This document shows, piece after piece, positions 1 through 10,368 of a stretch of 21,629 nucleotides of DNA. Under the pieces are notes generated by a model, which worked only from the letters and a program-made list of their open reading frames with translations, ran no database searches and was not told the origin of the DNA. The translations under genes and the position numbers were made by a program. Each line of letters opens with the position of its first letter. Position 1 is the stretch's first letter. The stretch comes from Usnea hakonensis. Taxonomy: Eukaryota; Ascomycota; Lecanoromycetes; Lecanorales; Parmeliaceae. The stretch is from contig BLJB01000280.1 in assembly GCA_013423325.1 (NCBI GenBank), forward strand, positions 1-21,629. The letters are read 5' to 3'.

Positions 1-1
1 T

Positions 2-1132
2 GTACTTAAACGCGCAGAGAACGCGGAGAAAGAAAATCTCGACCCATTATCTTCGGAGGCCCATTAAAGACGACCAAGCTCAGGAAGGCCTCCCATAATC
101 AATGATAGACAATAGCGGAGTCTAATTAGACATGCCACAAAGAACCGTTTCCAACGGCGCAAGTCCTAGGTCGTCATTGCCCGAGAACTAGGCATAATGG
201 CCTCTCCGACCGCAATCTACTCCGCCTTTAAACGAGCCGGATATGGTCGATATCCCCCACATCACAAGCCTCTAGTGTCAAAAGAAATGAAGAAAGAACG
301 GCTTAATTTCGTGACTAAGTAGGAACTAAAGCTCCAGGGCAAAGAGCATATAATTATGCATACTGACGAGACATCGGTCCGGGTTGGAGAGTCACGGGGC
401 CAAATATGGGTCACTCGGAAAGACGACGAGGCCTACCACAAGGACTACGTTGATGTACGGTACCGAGGGTATATAGAGCTGATGTTTTGGGCCGCATACA
501 CCTCCCAAATGAAAGGTCCTAGTTACATATTTGGCAAAGAGACAGTAGCCGAAAGAGAGCTGGCCAAAGAGGATCTTGCAAGACGAAATACTGATATTGA
601 TACTTAATAATAAATCGTACGAGAGCACTTCCTTACCGAACAGGCCAAGAAACTACCAAGTCGTCGTTTAAAGCGTATTCCGAAAGTACCGGGAGTTCGA
701 TACGAACGGAATAAAAATACTAAAGGAGGTATTAACTAGTATCGCTACCAAATATATATCTTATTACCCCGATTAATACTATTTATTAAAGAAGTAATCA
801 AGGCATATAGTAAATACTTTCTAGTTTAGGACGGGGCTCCTACTTATAATACATAGCAACAAAGCGAGCTTCTCGAGATTTAGGGGTTAACAGTCCTTCC
901 CTGGCCTAGTAACTCTTCGGATCTCAATTAGATTAAGCCCTATTAGTACCATCTAAAGCGGTATATCTCGAAGTAACTATACCTACCAACAGTTAAGGAG
1001 TCAACAATTAAGGCCTAGGATCAAGCTTGGTACAATTTAGAGCAGGAGAGGGTCGGCAAGTAGTATAGGAAGATATATAAGAGAATAAAACGTATACGCT
1101 CCGTACGTGACGATAATAACTTTCATAGCTAG
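2..1132 (+). pseudogene. Tc1/mariner (DD34E) transposase, RIP-inactivated, 5' end outside window
   Basis: A single reading frame runs from the window edge to a stop at 1130-1132 without frameshift but with more than a dozen in-frame TAG/TAA codons. Near the N-terminus the GRPP and RR-LI elements resemble the helix-turn-helix part of Tc1 transposases. The catalytic core follows: first Asp in HTDET (codon 365-367), second Asp in the DGAP box (830-832), then the PWPSNSSDLN block. The third acidic residue should be at 935-937, 34 residues after the second Asp, which is the DD34E spacing. That codon is AAG (Lys), consistent with GAG to AAG in a TpG context, so the enzyme is dead even apart from the stops. 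The family performs cut-and-paste transposition at TA sites (established knowledge). An 83-codon open stretch at 356-607 is only the longest surviving piece. Terminal inverted repeats were not found; the left one lies outside the window. Confidence 0.92.
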
Positions 1133-1354
1133 CCATCTTATAGAGCACTATTTAATTAGTTACTACAATGATTTGTATATAATATAATCATGGTGTGGTT
1201 GCGCAATTAAAAAATCATCAAATGGTGGTTTTTGATTTTCCCTGGGGTGGGATTAACTTAAAAAATAGTCTGTTGTACGAGGGACAATAAATAGCTTTCC
1301 CTTGCACACGGCTGCGGGTGCTGGTATGAATGGTGAAGGCACTGCCTTGATTTT
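1133..1354. other. Moderately mutated intergenic stretch, no gene
   Basis: This segment lies between the transposase stop and the coiled-coil fragment. It still contains frequent CA and TG dinucleotides (for example around 1190-1300), unlike the DNA after 1621, so RIP was light here. It should include the 3' part of the Tc1 element, but I could not identify a terminal inverted repeat. No convincing coding sequence is seen. Confidence 0.5.
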
Positions 1355-1590
1355 TCATTTTATGGGGCGTTCTGCTTGTTCCAGCACCTCTCGCTCCGCT
1401 TGCTCTTGCCTCTCTTGCTCCGCTTGCTCCTGCGCCTCTCGCTCTACTTGCTACTACCTCTCTCGCTCCTACTACTCTTTTTATTCCCGCTCTAATCTTT
1501 CCTAATCCCGCTACTACTACTTACGCCTCTCCTGACTTAATTATATTTAGGTTTGATATTCTTATTCTAATCTTTCCTAGTACGAGGCGT
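1355..1590 (-). pseudogene. Fragment of a charged coiled-coil protein, C-terminal end
   Basis: Read on the minus strand, the C/T-rich tract at about 1355-1530 encodes Glu/Gln/Arg/Ala repeats. EQAEQERQEQAERE shows a seven-residue spacing (21 bp), as expected for a coiled coil. The frame ends at a TGA (reverse complement at 1355-1357) and runs upstream to about 1540-1590 through many TAG codons placed where CAG or CGG-like codons would fit. This accounts for the tract better than the plus-strand Ser/Cys-rich frame at 1302-1505. I do not recognise the protein. It may be the tail of a host gene or of another transposon, or simply a decayed minisatellite with coding-like periodicity. The upstream limit is uncertain because mutation becomes saturating there. 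Confidence 0.4.
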
Positions 1591-1625
1591 CTTATTTAAA
1601 AATATATAATACAAGAAACGTTCGA

Positions 1626-1640
1626 GCGGCCTTCGGCCGC
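1626..1640. repeat. GC hairpin GCGGCC-TTC-GGCCGC
   Basis: A perfect 6-bp stem with a 3-base loop lies at the start of the AT-rich block. It contains no CpA or TpG, so RIP could not erode it. Its function is unknown; it could be a relic of a transposon end. Confidence 0.55.
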
Positions 1641-2579
1641 CCTAGAGTTTTAGAGTTAAAATTTAATTATTTTACTATAGTAAACCCTAGATACTAAATA
1701 TATTACTATATAAGGGTTATTATTATATATAAAAAAGTATAAAAAAGGTAATTATCTATTAAAATAGCTAGTAATTAAGGTCTATTAATAATATCTACTA
1801 TACTTCTATAATTTAATAGCCTTTTTATACTTATTAAGACGCTATATTACTATTTTATTATTATAATCCTATTACTCTTTATATAAATAAAGCTATTAGA
1901 AGTAGAAAATAGTCTCTAAATAAATAACTTTTAATAGAGTTTCCTCCTTTTTATTAGTTTTATAATTCTTACTCTCGACTAGTATATATTATTTAATAGC
2001 AAACTAATTATTAAATATTATTAACATCTCCTTTTAGTCTAGAAAAATATTAAAAATATCTTTACTATTAGCTTCTAAACTAATATTACTATTAATATAA
2101 AACGCTATAATACTATTAGATAGCTAACTACTTTTTTTCTAAAAATATTTAAAGAACTCGAAATTACTATTAAAATTAATATTATTATAACTAACTCTAA
2201 TAATAATACTAGATTCTATCTAATATAAATAATTCTAAGATTTATTTATAATATTAACTTAATAATAATAATAAAAATATTTTTATTATAATTATCTACC
2301 TCCTTTTTAATTAGATTAAAAATATTATTAATATTTATAATTATCTTAATATACTATTAATTAATAGGAATATTTATTACTAATTAGATATCTAAAAGAG
2401 TAGAGTTTATAATAGTCTTATCTATTTATATAGTCTTTTTTTAGCTAGTAATAAAAGCTTCTAATTCTATTTATAGATTATATTTAAACTTTAATATATA
2501 TAATTTTAATTAATAATAATAGATTATAAAAGGAGTAATATTATTATAAATTAATATTAATTATTAAATTACTTTTAGA
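1641..2579. other. RIP-saturated AT-rich DNA, unidentified
   Basis: By eye I find no CA or TG between 1621 and about 1999, and only isolated ones after that. TA steps dominate. Part of the minus strand (roughly 1800-2210) can be read as one frame interrupted by TAG/TAA, which hints at an old coding element, but I recognise no domain. It is the target into which the LINE at 2594 inserted. Confidence 0.6.
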
Positions 2580-2593
2580 ATATTAATAGTCTT

Positions 2594-4127
2594 AATTAAT
2601 TAATTATTTTATACGCCTATACTAGCTACTTGATATAAGCTAATAAGGGTAACTATAACGCTAAACTAATAGAGCTAGATATCGAAGAAATCTAAGGGCG
2701 AATCTTTAGATAAAAATTTTAACTAAATAATATACTCTTCTTTTTATTATACTCCTTAGGAGCTTTATTATATTATTATATATCTCTTTACTTTTTTATA
2801 TTAACTTTTTTATTCTCTAATTTTTATATCTTTAATCGCCCCTATTTTTAGAGGTAGATATAGTCGCTTCTTTATATATCCTTTTTAGATTTAATAGTCT
2901 CCTCTACTTTAAGGGGTAATTTTAATTATTAGAGTTATTCGCTAACTAACTTAAAGCTATTTAATTAATTAGAGTTAATTATCTATTTTATCGCTATCTA
3001 AATCCTTTTAGTTATAATTAGTATTATTTAGAAGTCTCTAGTACCTACTTTTATAAGTAGCTATAATCTATTCTTTTATAATTTTAAATAAAAGAGAAGA
3101 ATATATTTAATATTTTATCTTCTTTATCTATATCTATAATCGGGGTTAATATCTAGAACCCTTATTTTATTAAGGAATATATTAAGCCCGATTTTACTAC
3201 TTTTTATTTAGATAGCGATCGAGCTCTTAGTCTTTTTTAATATTTTATAATAATTAAATCTATTATTATATAAGTTCTCTATCTAGGTAGAGGTTCTTAC
3301 TATAATAGAAATTCTTTATTAATATTTTTTCTATTTTTTAGATCTTCGTTCTCGAAACTAGTTTTATATTTTCTATCTAATAATATTAATACTCTAATAT
3401 TTCTCGATATTTTTATATAGATTAATCTAGTTCTTCTTTTTTCTTATATTAATAGTTACTAGGTTCTAGCTTTTTTCTTTAAGAGCTTTAAAAGTTTAAA
3501 TCTTTTTTATTATTATAGATATAAGCCCTCTTTTCCTTTTTCTATCTCTACTACTCTAGAAATATTAAGTAATTCGCTCGTTATCTTTTTTCGTAGTAAG
3601 ATAGGTACCTTATAGAACTTAATATTATAATACTAGCTTATTAAGTTAGTATTCTAAAGAGACTATTAAAGTCTCTACTTTTAAGACTAGAATAGAAGTT
3701 ACCTTATATATTTTAATTACTCTATAAAGATACTTATTTTATATCTTAGTTAGCTTTTTAGAAGGCTTCCAAAAGAATCCTTTTATTCCGCGAGAGTAAT
3801 ACTAAATTAGCGTTATAAATATTAATATTAAGTATACTACTATATTATATATTATATAATATTTAGTAAATATCGCTCTCTATATTAAGTCTATAAGATA
3901 TTCTAAGGCTCGTTTCTATCCTACGACTTAAATCGTTAACTAAATAATATATAGTCCCTACCGAAGTTTAGTATCTACGTATAAGCCTAGTACTCTTATA
4001 TTTAGGTTAAAATCTATCTTAACCTTTTCGAAGTCTAAAGATACCTCTATATTAAACTTCTTTAGGCTCCTTATTAGGTGTATCAGCTCGTATTTCTTGG
4101 GGGCGAATGTTACCCCGTATATCCTAG
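2594..4127 (-). mobile_element. 5'-truncated Tad-type LINE copy
   Basis: The sequence is the reverse complement of the 3' part of the full LINE at 13743-19187, from within ORF2 (about position 17650 of that copy) to the tail. It is flanked by an exact 14-bp target-site duplication, ATATTAATAGTCTT, at 2580-2593 and 4128-4141. The AT-rich tail (TTAATTAATTAATT on the plus strand) lies at the left end, as expected for target-primed reverse transcription with 5' truncation. The copy is heavily RIP-mutated except for its last ~50 bases (about 4076-4127), which keep several CA/TG steps. Confidence 0.9.
2935..4127 (-). pseudogene. LINE ORF2 C-terminal fragment (RT thumb to C-terminus)
   Basis: A minus-strand frame stays in register for about 1.2 kb, from the truncation point to a stop at 2935-2937, the position homologous to the ORF2 stop of the full LINE (18842-18844). 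The first codons read TFAPKKYEL and then SLKKFNIEV, matching TSKKYKL and SLKKFNIEV in the full copy just downstream of its RT active site. Many TAG/TAA codons interrupt it. It lacks the endonuclease, the RT fingers and the catalytic palm, so it is a dead-on-arrival fragment. The register without indels over this length suggests that point mutation, not deletion, drove its decay. Confidence 0.85.
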
Positions 4128-4141
4128 ATATTAATAGTCTT

Positions 4142-4552
4142 TTTAAGTAAATAATTAGCTTTATATTTAAATATTTAATATTATAATTATTATCTTTTAT
4201 AATAGATCTTCTAGGTTTAAATAATATTTTAATCTAGAAGCTAATATAGAGTTATTATATTTATAAAAAGGAAGATAATTTAAATATTTAAAAAAAAGTT
4301 TAGAAACTTAATCTTAATTTAATTTAAACTTATATAATATATAGAAAAACTCTTAATTAATAGAATAAACTTATATTATATTTAACTATTAAATTATAAA
4401 AGAAACTTTTTAAATATTTAGTTTATTATCTATATTTTAGTATTCTATCTCTATTTAATTAGAAGATTTATAATATTAATATTTTTAAAATATTATAGTT
4501 TTTTCGCTTTTTTAATAATCTATAAAAGAAGTTTCTCTATATTAATAATATT
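4142..4552. other. RIP-saturated AT-rich DNA, unidentified
   Basis: Very AT-rich sequence between the truncated LINE and the short LTR element. CA/TG steps are essentially absent. No coding frame or repeat unit was recognised on either strand. It was probably contiguous with the block starting at 12718 before the LTR element inserted. Confidence 0.55.
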
Positions 4553-4715
4553 TGTTACGGATATCCTCTATAGAATATATACGGAGCCTTATAAGGCTTA
4601 GCGAGCCTTAGTATTTCGACTATAAGAAGGATCCTTCGTATAGATACTCTTTCTTATATATATATTATATAGATTATATCTATATATATAATACTACTTA
4701 TATTATTTCTTAATA
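4553..4715 (+). repeat. Left LTR (163 bp) of the gag-like LTR element
   Basis: It begins TGTTACGG and ends TTAATA, plausibly TTAACA before a C-to-T change. By eye it differs from the right LTR at about ten positions, all transitions. A 9-bp-stem AT palindrome lies at 4666-4686. The sequence following the LTR, AATAGTAGCTATACC, could be a degraded TGG-type primer-binding site, but no tRNA match can be claimed. Confidence 0.85.
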
Positions 4716-4767
4716 AATAGTAGCTATACCTAGACGATAGTTCTTACGAAGCTCTATTAAAGCCTCG

Positions 4768-4909
4768 TTCTAAATTAGTACCTATAGTATCTAAAGGCCT
4801 CTATAATACTCGTCTATATAGTTACTCGTAAATCGCCCTTCTAAATTAATACTTATAATATTTAGAGGACTCTAAACTACTTGTCTATATAATTACCCTT
4901 TTAGTCTTA
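4768..4909 (+). repeat. 71-bp tandem duplication in the leader
   Basis: Two adjacent units (4768-4838 and 4839-4909) both begin TTCTAAATTA and share a GTCTATATA block near the end. Most differences are transitions, with a few transversions. The repeat lies between the left LTR and the gag-like frame, in the untranslated leader. Confidence 0.7.
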
Positions 4910-5170
4910 GTCTAGCTTCTAATTAAACTTTATAATATTTATTAAAGAGACTAGAGCGATCCTTTTAGTAGGCTAGTCGCTATACGATAATAATATCTTG
5001 TCCCGGCTTCTATAGTAGTAATACTAGTTTTACTTCTAAAGTAGAAGACTTAGAGTATAAAAAAGTCTCCCTTCTTAATACGAATTATTTAAATCTAGAT
5101 CTAATAGCTAGTTTTATAACTAAATAAGTCTTATTAATATACGTATAAATTAAAGTCTAAATTACGGTCT

Positions 5171-5260
5171 TATAGAAGGCCTTTATAGAATAAATAAAGA
5201 TAAATAATAATAATATATAGAAGACCTTTATAGACTAAATAAAGGCGATAAATAATAATA
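5171..5260 (+). repeat. 45-bp tandem duplication
   Basis: Units 5171-5215 and 5216-5260 both start TATAGAAG and contain CCTTTATAGA, AATAAAG and an AATAATAAT run. They differ at a few positions, including a small compensating shift. No function is apparent; it lies upstream of the gag-like frame. Confidence 0.7.
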
Positions 5261-5413
5261 TAATATAGACGATAAACGATAATAAATACTAAATTTAGCT
5301 CTAAATAATATTAAATTACGGTACTATTAAATCTATAATACGCTAATATATCTACCCTATAGTCTAAATATCGAAATTTATAGCCCTCTTAGTTTTCTCT
5401 TTATAATAAGTTA

Positions 5414-6069
5414 ACTCCGCCTATAAATAATACTATAATAACTCGCTAGAGAGAAGAAGAGCTAGAGATATTCGATCCTATAGTAGATAACGTCTATACG
5501 TTTACTAATCGTATATACTAAGTAGCCGAATTACGAGGCTATTTATTTATCTAGTTAAATATTAGTCTATAACTCTAAGGCCTTACTAAAGACTAGTACG
5601 AAGTAGAACTCGATCCTAATAATAAAGTTATACTTTCTAATATACGTACTATACGAATATAGGTTAATATATTAATTTAATAATTTCGGCTAGCCCCTAT
5701 AGATATACTCTATTAATTAGAGTAGACTTATTATACTCGAATCGATATGGTAACTAAGAAAGATTTAGTAGTATTCGTATACGAGATTCTTTATTTTACT
5801 AGATATAATAATTAGTCTAACTATAAGCGCCTTATAATTATATATATCTATTTCGAATTATAGTTTCGAATTAGCCTTATTACTTCTCGTTACGATATAA
5901 GTATTTCTAAATTTATTAAGTAATTAGAAGGTAAGAAGTATATATAGTATAAGATATATTACTATTATAGTAAGAAAAAAGACTACTTTCTTCCCGAACC
6001 TATACTAAATTAATAGAGTAATAATTAGAGAGCTCTCTAGCGCTAGTAATAGTCTCGTAACTTCGATAT
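5414..6069 (+). pseudogene. Gag-like protein, N-terminal part (interrupted by the chromovirus)
   Basis: One plus-strand frame is readable from about 5414 up to the chromovirus insertion, broken only by TAG/TAA codons. Recognisable segments are EIFDP, then a GLTKD-YEVEL block resembling the GxAxxWY part of fungal retrotransposon Gag proteins, LIxxFRLAPID, and a C-terminal KFIKxLEGKKY stretch like the conserved end of that capsid domain. In an active element this protein would form the particle that packages the RNA. The true start is uncertain: 5414 is where the frame becomes convincing, not a proven initiation codon. The continuation is at 11904-12399. The family call rests on pattern recognition, so it is moderate. 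Confidence 0.6.
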
Positions 6070-6304
6070 TGTCAAGGTTCGGACTGAGATCTACGGGCGC
6101 GCGGCTTGGTATTGATGATTTGGCTTGCTAACTATAGTGGAGGCTAGTTATACAAGACGAACACGAAGAGGAAANNAGAGTTCGCTCGAGAAATCAGCCC
6201 TTTAAATACCCGTACTCCGCACGCTAGCAATCGATATGCGTATTTAGAATAAGTGAATACAGATTTGATATCACATGCTATGCATATATTAAGAAACCGT
6301 GATA
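6070..6304 (-). repeat. 3' LTR of the chromovirus
   Basis: On the plus strand it runs from TGTCA to TGATA (TGACA in the other LTR). It contains two undetermined bases at 6175-6176 within a GAAAGA-type microsatellite, where the other LTR has a longer GAAAGAAAGAG run. This is probably an assembly gap. The substitutions against the right LTR are all transitions. Confidence 0.92.
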
Positions 6305-6318
6305 GTACCCCCCCCCTA
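6305..6318 (-). promoter_or_regulatory. Polypurine tract for plus-strand priming
   Basis: On the minus strand a TAG stop is followed by an uninterrupted run of nine G (6308-6316 on the plus strand as C) and TAC, then directly the 3' LTR. This is the expected place and composition for the RNase H-resistant primer of second-strand synthesis. The last pol codon overlaps it. Confidence 0.75.
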
Positions 6319-9300
6319 GGATCGGACTCCGGACGATTCAGTATTAATTTATTCAGGGCTTTCGGAGTGGGTAGGTATGAACAGGTTATCTTCTAGGTCG
6401 GAATTAGACTCCATATCGAAATCGTCTGGATTTTCCTTATATATAGCCCAAGTAGCGTGGCCGGTACGGTCTAGATATCGTTAGAAGTAGTCGTCTAGGG
6501 CGTCAGAGGCTATATAGACGTATTCTAGAGTTTCCCAAGTATAGTAGTAGGCATTTTCCTACTTAACTCTAAATTTAAGGGTGCCTCGTTCTATCTTACT
6601 ATCTTCGATTAACTCTACTACCCAGACATCTCGGTTCTAGGCGTCGAGAGAAGGAAACGGGACCGGTAAGGCTTAGCTAGGCATAGGGTCGGAGGCTATA
6701 GGCCGTAGGAGATTAGTATAGAAGATATCGTGGCATGACTAATCCGGGGGTAGCTCTAGCCGGTAAGTATAGGTCCCAATTACCTCCGTAATAGGGAAGG
6801 GCCCTTCGAATTTCTCTAAGAGCTTCTTTGAGGTGCGCTAGAGTTACAGGTTCCGGGCGTCTAGCTATACCAAGTCTTACACCTAGTATTTAGGGGTAGG
6901 TTACCGGGTTCGGTTAGCGAATTCCTCTTAGGTAGCCTGGGCGAGTATTATTTAGGCCCGTAGGGTTTCGTTAATATAGTTTATTTGCTCGGCGAAGCCG
7001 TCAGCGTATAGTCTATCTTAGAGCTAGCGGTAGTTTATAATCCGGTCTTCCTAATACGAGCTAGGTTCGAGGCCTATACGGGGGTACTAACCCGAGTTTG
7101 CGAAGAAAGGGGTAAGCTGGGTGGCTTCCGATAGGTAATTATTAGCGGCAAATTCGGCCGATAGGAGCCATTTAGCCCAATCGTCCTGAAGGAAGTTCAC
7201 AAAGACTCGGAGGTACTGCTCGAGTATTACGTTAGCTCGCTCGATTTACCCATCCGTTTCCGGGTGGAAGGCGGTAGAGAGGCTAGTCTTGATCCCGCAA
7301 CGGGTACATAGTTCGTGCCAGAAATGGCTCTCGAATTGGGTACCCCGGTCGATAATAAAGTCGTAGGGTAACCCGTAGTCCTTCCAGACGTGGAGATAGA
7401 AGGCACGGGCTATATCCTCGGCCGTAATCCTATTCATCGGGATATACTTCACCATTTTTGTTAACCGGTCCGTGATAACAAGGATATTAACGTACTCCTG
7501 GCCGTAGTGGTCGATACTCAAAGGTAACCCGACGATGAAATCCATTAAGATATGGGCCCATCGCCTCCGTGGCACGGGTAGAGGTCTTAAGAGTCCCAAG
7601 TACTTCTCATGAGAGACTTTGGCACGGGCGTAGTCATAGCAATTAGCGACGAATTGTTTCACGAAGTTGGAGATTCCTGGCCAGTAGTAAGAGCGGGTCA
7701 GAATCTCATAGGTTTTAGTACGGCCTAGGTGGCCTGCCATAGGCGTATCATGGGCGAGTTTAACGAGGCGTAAGCGTAGCTCGTTATTATCAGGGATAAA
7801 GAGTCTATCCCTAAAATAGACCCTATTATCGCGTAGTTCGCATTCTAATAGGGGGAAGCCTTTCAGCTTCCGGGCGCCCATTTATAGGGCGTTAATCACG
7901 GTCTAGGCTTGCTCACTATCCGTGTAGGCTGACCAGATAGCGTCCTCCAAGTCTGGTTCGGCTTCCGGGTCGGGTTAGGGCTTATCTAGCTCTAGTTCAG
8001 GGGCTAGGGTAGCAGACTATAAGGCTCCTCTACCCTGGATAGGCGCTAGAAGAGCCGCTCGGATAGTAGGGACGTCCTTCTTTCGGGCTAGGATTTAGGT
8101 ATCTAGGTTTCCGGGCTTAAGAATTGTCTACCACTAGAGACTTCGATCCTTTTAGGGCTTAGTCTAGCGAGTTAGGGCGTCTACCCGCCGGTTCAGCGTA
8201 CCCGGGCGATAGACGATTTTAAAGTTAAACCTAGAGAGGAACTTAGACCACCGAGCTTGACGGCGACTTAGGAGCTTAGTCGATATAAAGTACTCCAGAT
8301 TTTTATAATCAGATACCACGGATACGGGCTCCTAGGTACCCTCGAGCTCGGGGCGCCAGAGCTCGAAGGCCCAAATGATTACCAGAAGTTCCTTATCATA
8401 GATCTTATAATTGCACTCCGTAGGGGATATCTTAGTAGAGAAGTACGCGACAGGCCTAAGGACCCCCTAGGGGTCGTATTAGAATATAACTCCTACTACG
8501 ACCTCGTCCGAAGTGTCCGTCTCAACGACAATTTGCTTCTTCGGGTCGTAGTATAGTAGGATAGGTACCGTAGTAAAGGCGAGTTTCAGAGATTCAAAGG
8601 CCTTATTACAACTAGAAGTCCACTAGAACTAGACTCCTTTCTTAGTAAGCTCCGTAAGTGGCTTAGCAAGTAGCGAGAACCCCCTAATAAATCGTCGGTA
8701 GAAGTTCGCGAAGCCTAGAAAGGCTTGCACGTCCTTTACGCAGGTAGGGGTAGGCCATTCGGCGACCGCTAAGAGCTTATCCGGATCCATACTAACGCCG
8801 TAGGTCGTAATAATTAACCCCAGGTAACGTACTTCGTTAACGCTAAAGGCGTACTTGTCGATATTAACTTAGAGGCCCGCTTTGCGGAGCCTAGCGAGCA
8901 CGAGCTTAACGTACCGGGTATACTCGGTCTTAGAATTACTATAGATCAAGATATTATCGATATACGCAGTATAGAAGTCGTCTAGGTATTCGTATAAGAG
9001 GTCGTTTATATATTTCTAGAACGTTAACGGGGCCCTATAGAGCCTAAAGTTCATAACAAGCGACTTATAGAGTCCGTAGCGAGTCCGGAAGATAGTCTTC
9101 TACTCCTCCCCTAGAGCTATTCGAATCTTATTAAACGCTACGATAATATCCAGCTTAGTAAAATACTTAGTACGGCAGATTCTAGCTAAGGTTTCTTAAA
9201 TTAGGGATATTAGGTACCAATTTTTAATCGTAATAGTATTCAGGGCCCGATAATCTACGTAAAGGCGTAGCCCACCTCCGGGCTTACGGGCGAAGAGGAC

Positions 9301-10368
9301 TAGGGACGCGGCCGAGGACTTACTAGGGCGGATAAAACCTTTCGCGAGGTTATTATCCAGGAATTTCTTAAGTACCTCCAACTCGCCTACGGACATACCG
9401 TAGAGAGGGCCGAATAGGGGTACCTTACCGGGTTCCAGCTCGATTTTATAATCGATTTCGCGGTAGGGGGGAAGCTTATCAGCTTCGGTCTAGAAAAAGA
9501 CGTCCAGGAAGTCGTAGTATTCTCTAGGGAGTATAGAGCTAGGGTCGGTACGGATCTTAGGCCTCAAGGCCTTCTCGATATCCCTCATAGTGGCCGCAAA
9601 GACCTCGACCCCCGGCTTCTTACTCAGAAGCGCGAAGGGTACGGCCCCAATTAGGCAGATTAATAAGGGTTTAGGTTTAGAACTCGGGGGTAGCTAGGAG
9701 AGCTTAGTAGCTCGCAAGGCGGCCGCGATAGGGTTTATATAGAGCCTAGCCTGCCTTCGCTAGTCGCTAAGGTAGCGGGTCGAGGCGCTAGGGAGAGACC
9801 TAATTTCTAAGGGGGCGAGCGCTAGGACTTTGCTGGGTAGAAACGAGAGGCTAGGACCTTCAGTGGACTCTAGGGCTACCCCCCCGAAGGAGAGCGTGTT
9901 CCCGTCTGCCCTAAGGCGAAGATTGACCTTATACTTCTCTATCTATAGAAGGCCGATAATGACATCCCAGCCCGAGAGGTCTGTAATATAGAAGGTAGTC
10001 TCGATTAGAGGGTAGCTAGGTATAACGAACCTATAACAAGTCGTATAGGTAATAGGGCCGGAAGCGGCGGGCTTTCCGTCGAATCCGTCTAGATCTCTAG
10101 GGGTGTCAAGGGGGGTCAAGGGTAGATTCTTATTTCGCGTATAGGTAGTATTAACAAAACTCTCAGAAGAAGCTCCGGTATCATATAGTATTTCAGCCGT
10201 ATAATCTATTTTATTAGAATTTACCCCGTATACTAATACGAGAGTACTATCTAGATAAGGTTCTAGAATTAAGGCTTTTAAAGTACCGGATCTTAACTTT
10301 AAAAGAGGTTATTTACCAACCGGTAGTCCCTATACGTAACGGTACGTAGGGACTATACTTTTCTTAAC
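6316..10368 (-). pseudogene. Chromovirus Pol polyprotein (PR-RT-RH-IN-chromodomain)
   Basis: A single minus-strand frame spans about 1350 codons with more than thirty TAG/TAA stops and no frameshift that I can detect. In order: protease active site DTGAS (Asp codon 10180-10182, intact); RT block VDYRALN (about 9196-9396); the RT catalytic box reads YIDN at 8953-8964 where active enzymes have YxDD, so the second Asp is lost; RNase H with TDTSD (about 8510), YDKELL (about 8390) and SDYKNLEYF, usually TDHKNLEYF (about 8300); integrase at about 7246-7790; GPF motif near 6800; chromodomain-like ending near 6450-6620 with FRVK and TWE aromatic positions. Pol would cut the polyprotein, copy the RNA and insert the DNA. 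Its frame is -1 relative to gag. The stop could be at 6316 or slightly upstream (a TAA about 15 codons earlier may be RIP-made). Confidence 0.9.
7246..7881 (-). pseudogene. Integrase segment, longest open stretch of the chromovirus
   Basis: This 211-codon open stretch is part of Pol, not a separate gene; the ATG at 7881 follows a stop and is an internal Met. It holds the zinc-binding domain with AHDTPMAGHLGR and then NCYDYARAK, where the HHCC motif needs a CxxC, so the second Cys appears changed to Tyr. The catalytic core shows MDFIVGLP (first Asp), IDRGTQFESHFW (second Asp), and HPETDG followed by a stop, then IERANVILEQ carrying the Glu of the DDE triad. The stop replaces the usual Gln (CAG to TAG). 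The core acidic residues therefore survive, while the zinc site and chain continuity do not. CA/TG steps are frequent here, so this part was nearly spared by RIP. Confidence 0.88.

Noticed and set aside
392..628. 78-codon open frame on the minus strand
   Set aside because: It is the antisense shadow of the Tc1 transposase frame, which has clear DDE motifs; the antisense translation shows no domain.
1302..1505. Plus-strand 67-codon Ser/Cys-rich frame, as a small secreted protein
   Set aside because: The composition arises from a C/T-rich repeat whose minus strand encodes a coiled-coil pattern with a clear heptad. There is no promoter, and the N-terminus is not a convincing signal peptide.
4666..4686. 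AT palindrome as a replication origin or regulatory operator
   Set aside because: It lies in both LTR copies in sequence dominated by TA steps, where such palindromes arise readily; nothing else supports a function.
6305..6316. C9 homopolymer as a sequencing artefact
   Set aside because: It sits exactly at the polypurine tract position, between the pol stop and the 3' LTR, where a purine run is expected. Its exact length may still be miscounted.
9196..9396. 66-codon frame as an independent gene
   Set aside because: It is a stop-free fragment of the chromovirus RT, in the same frame as protease and integrase.
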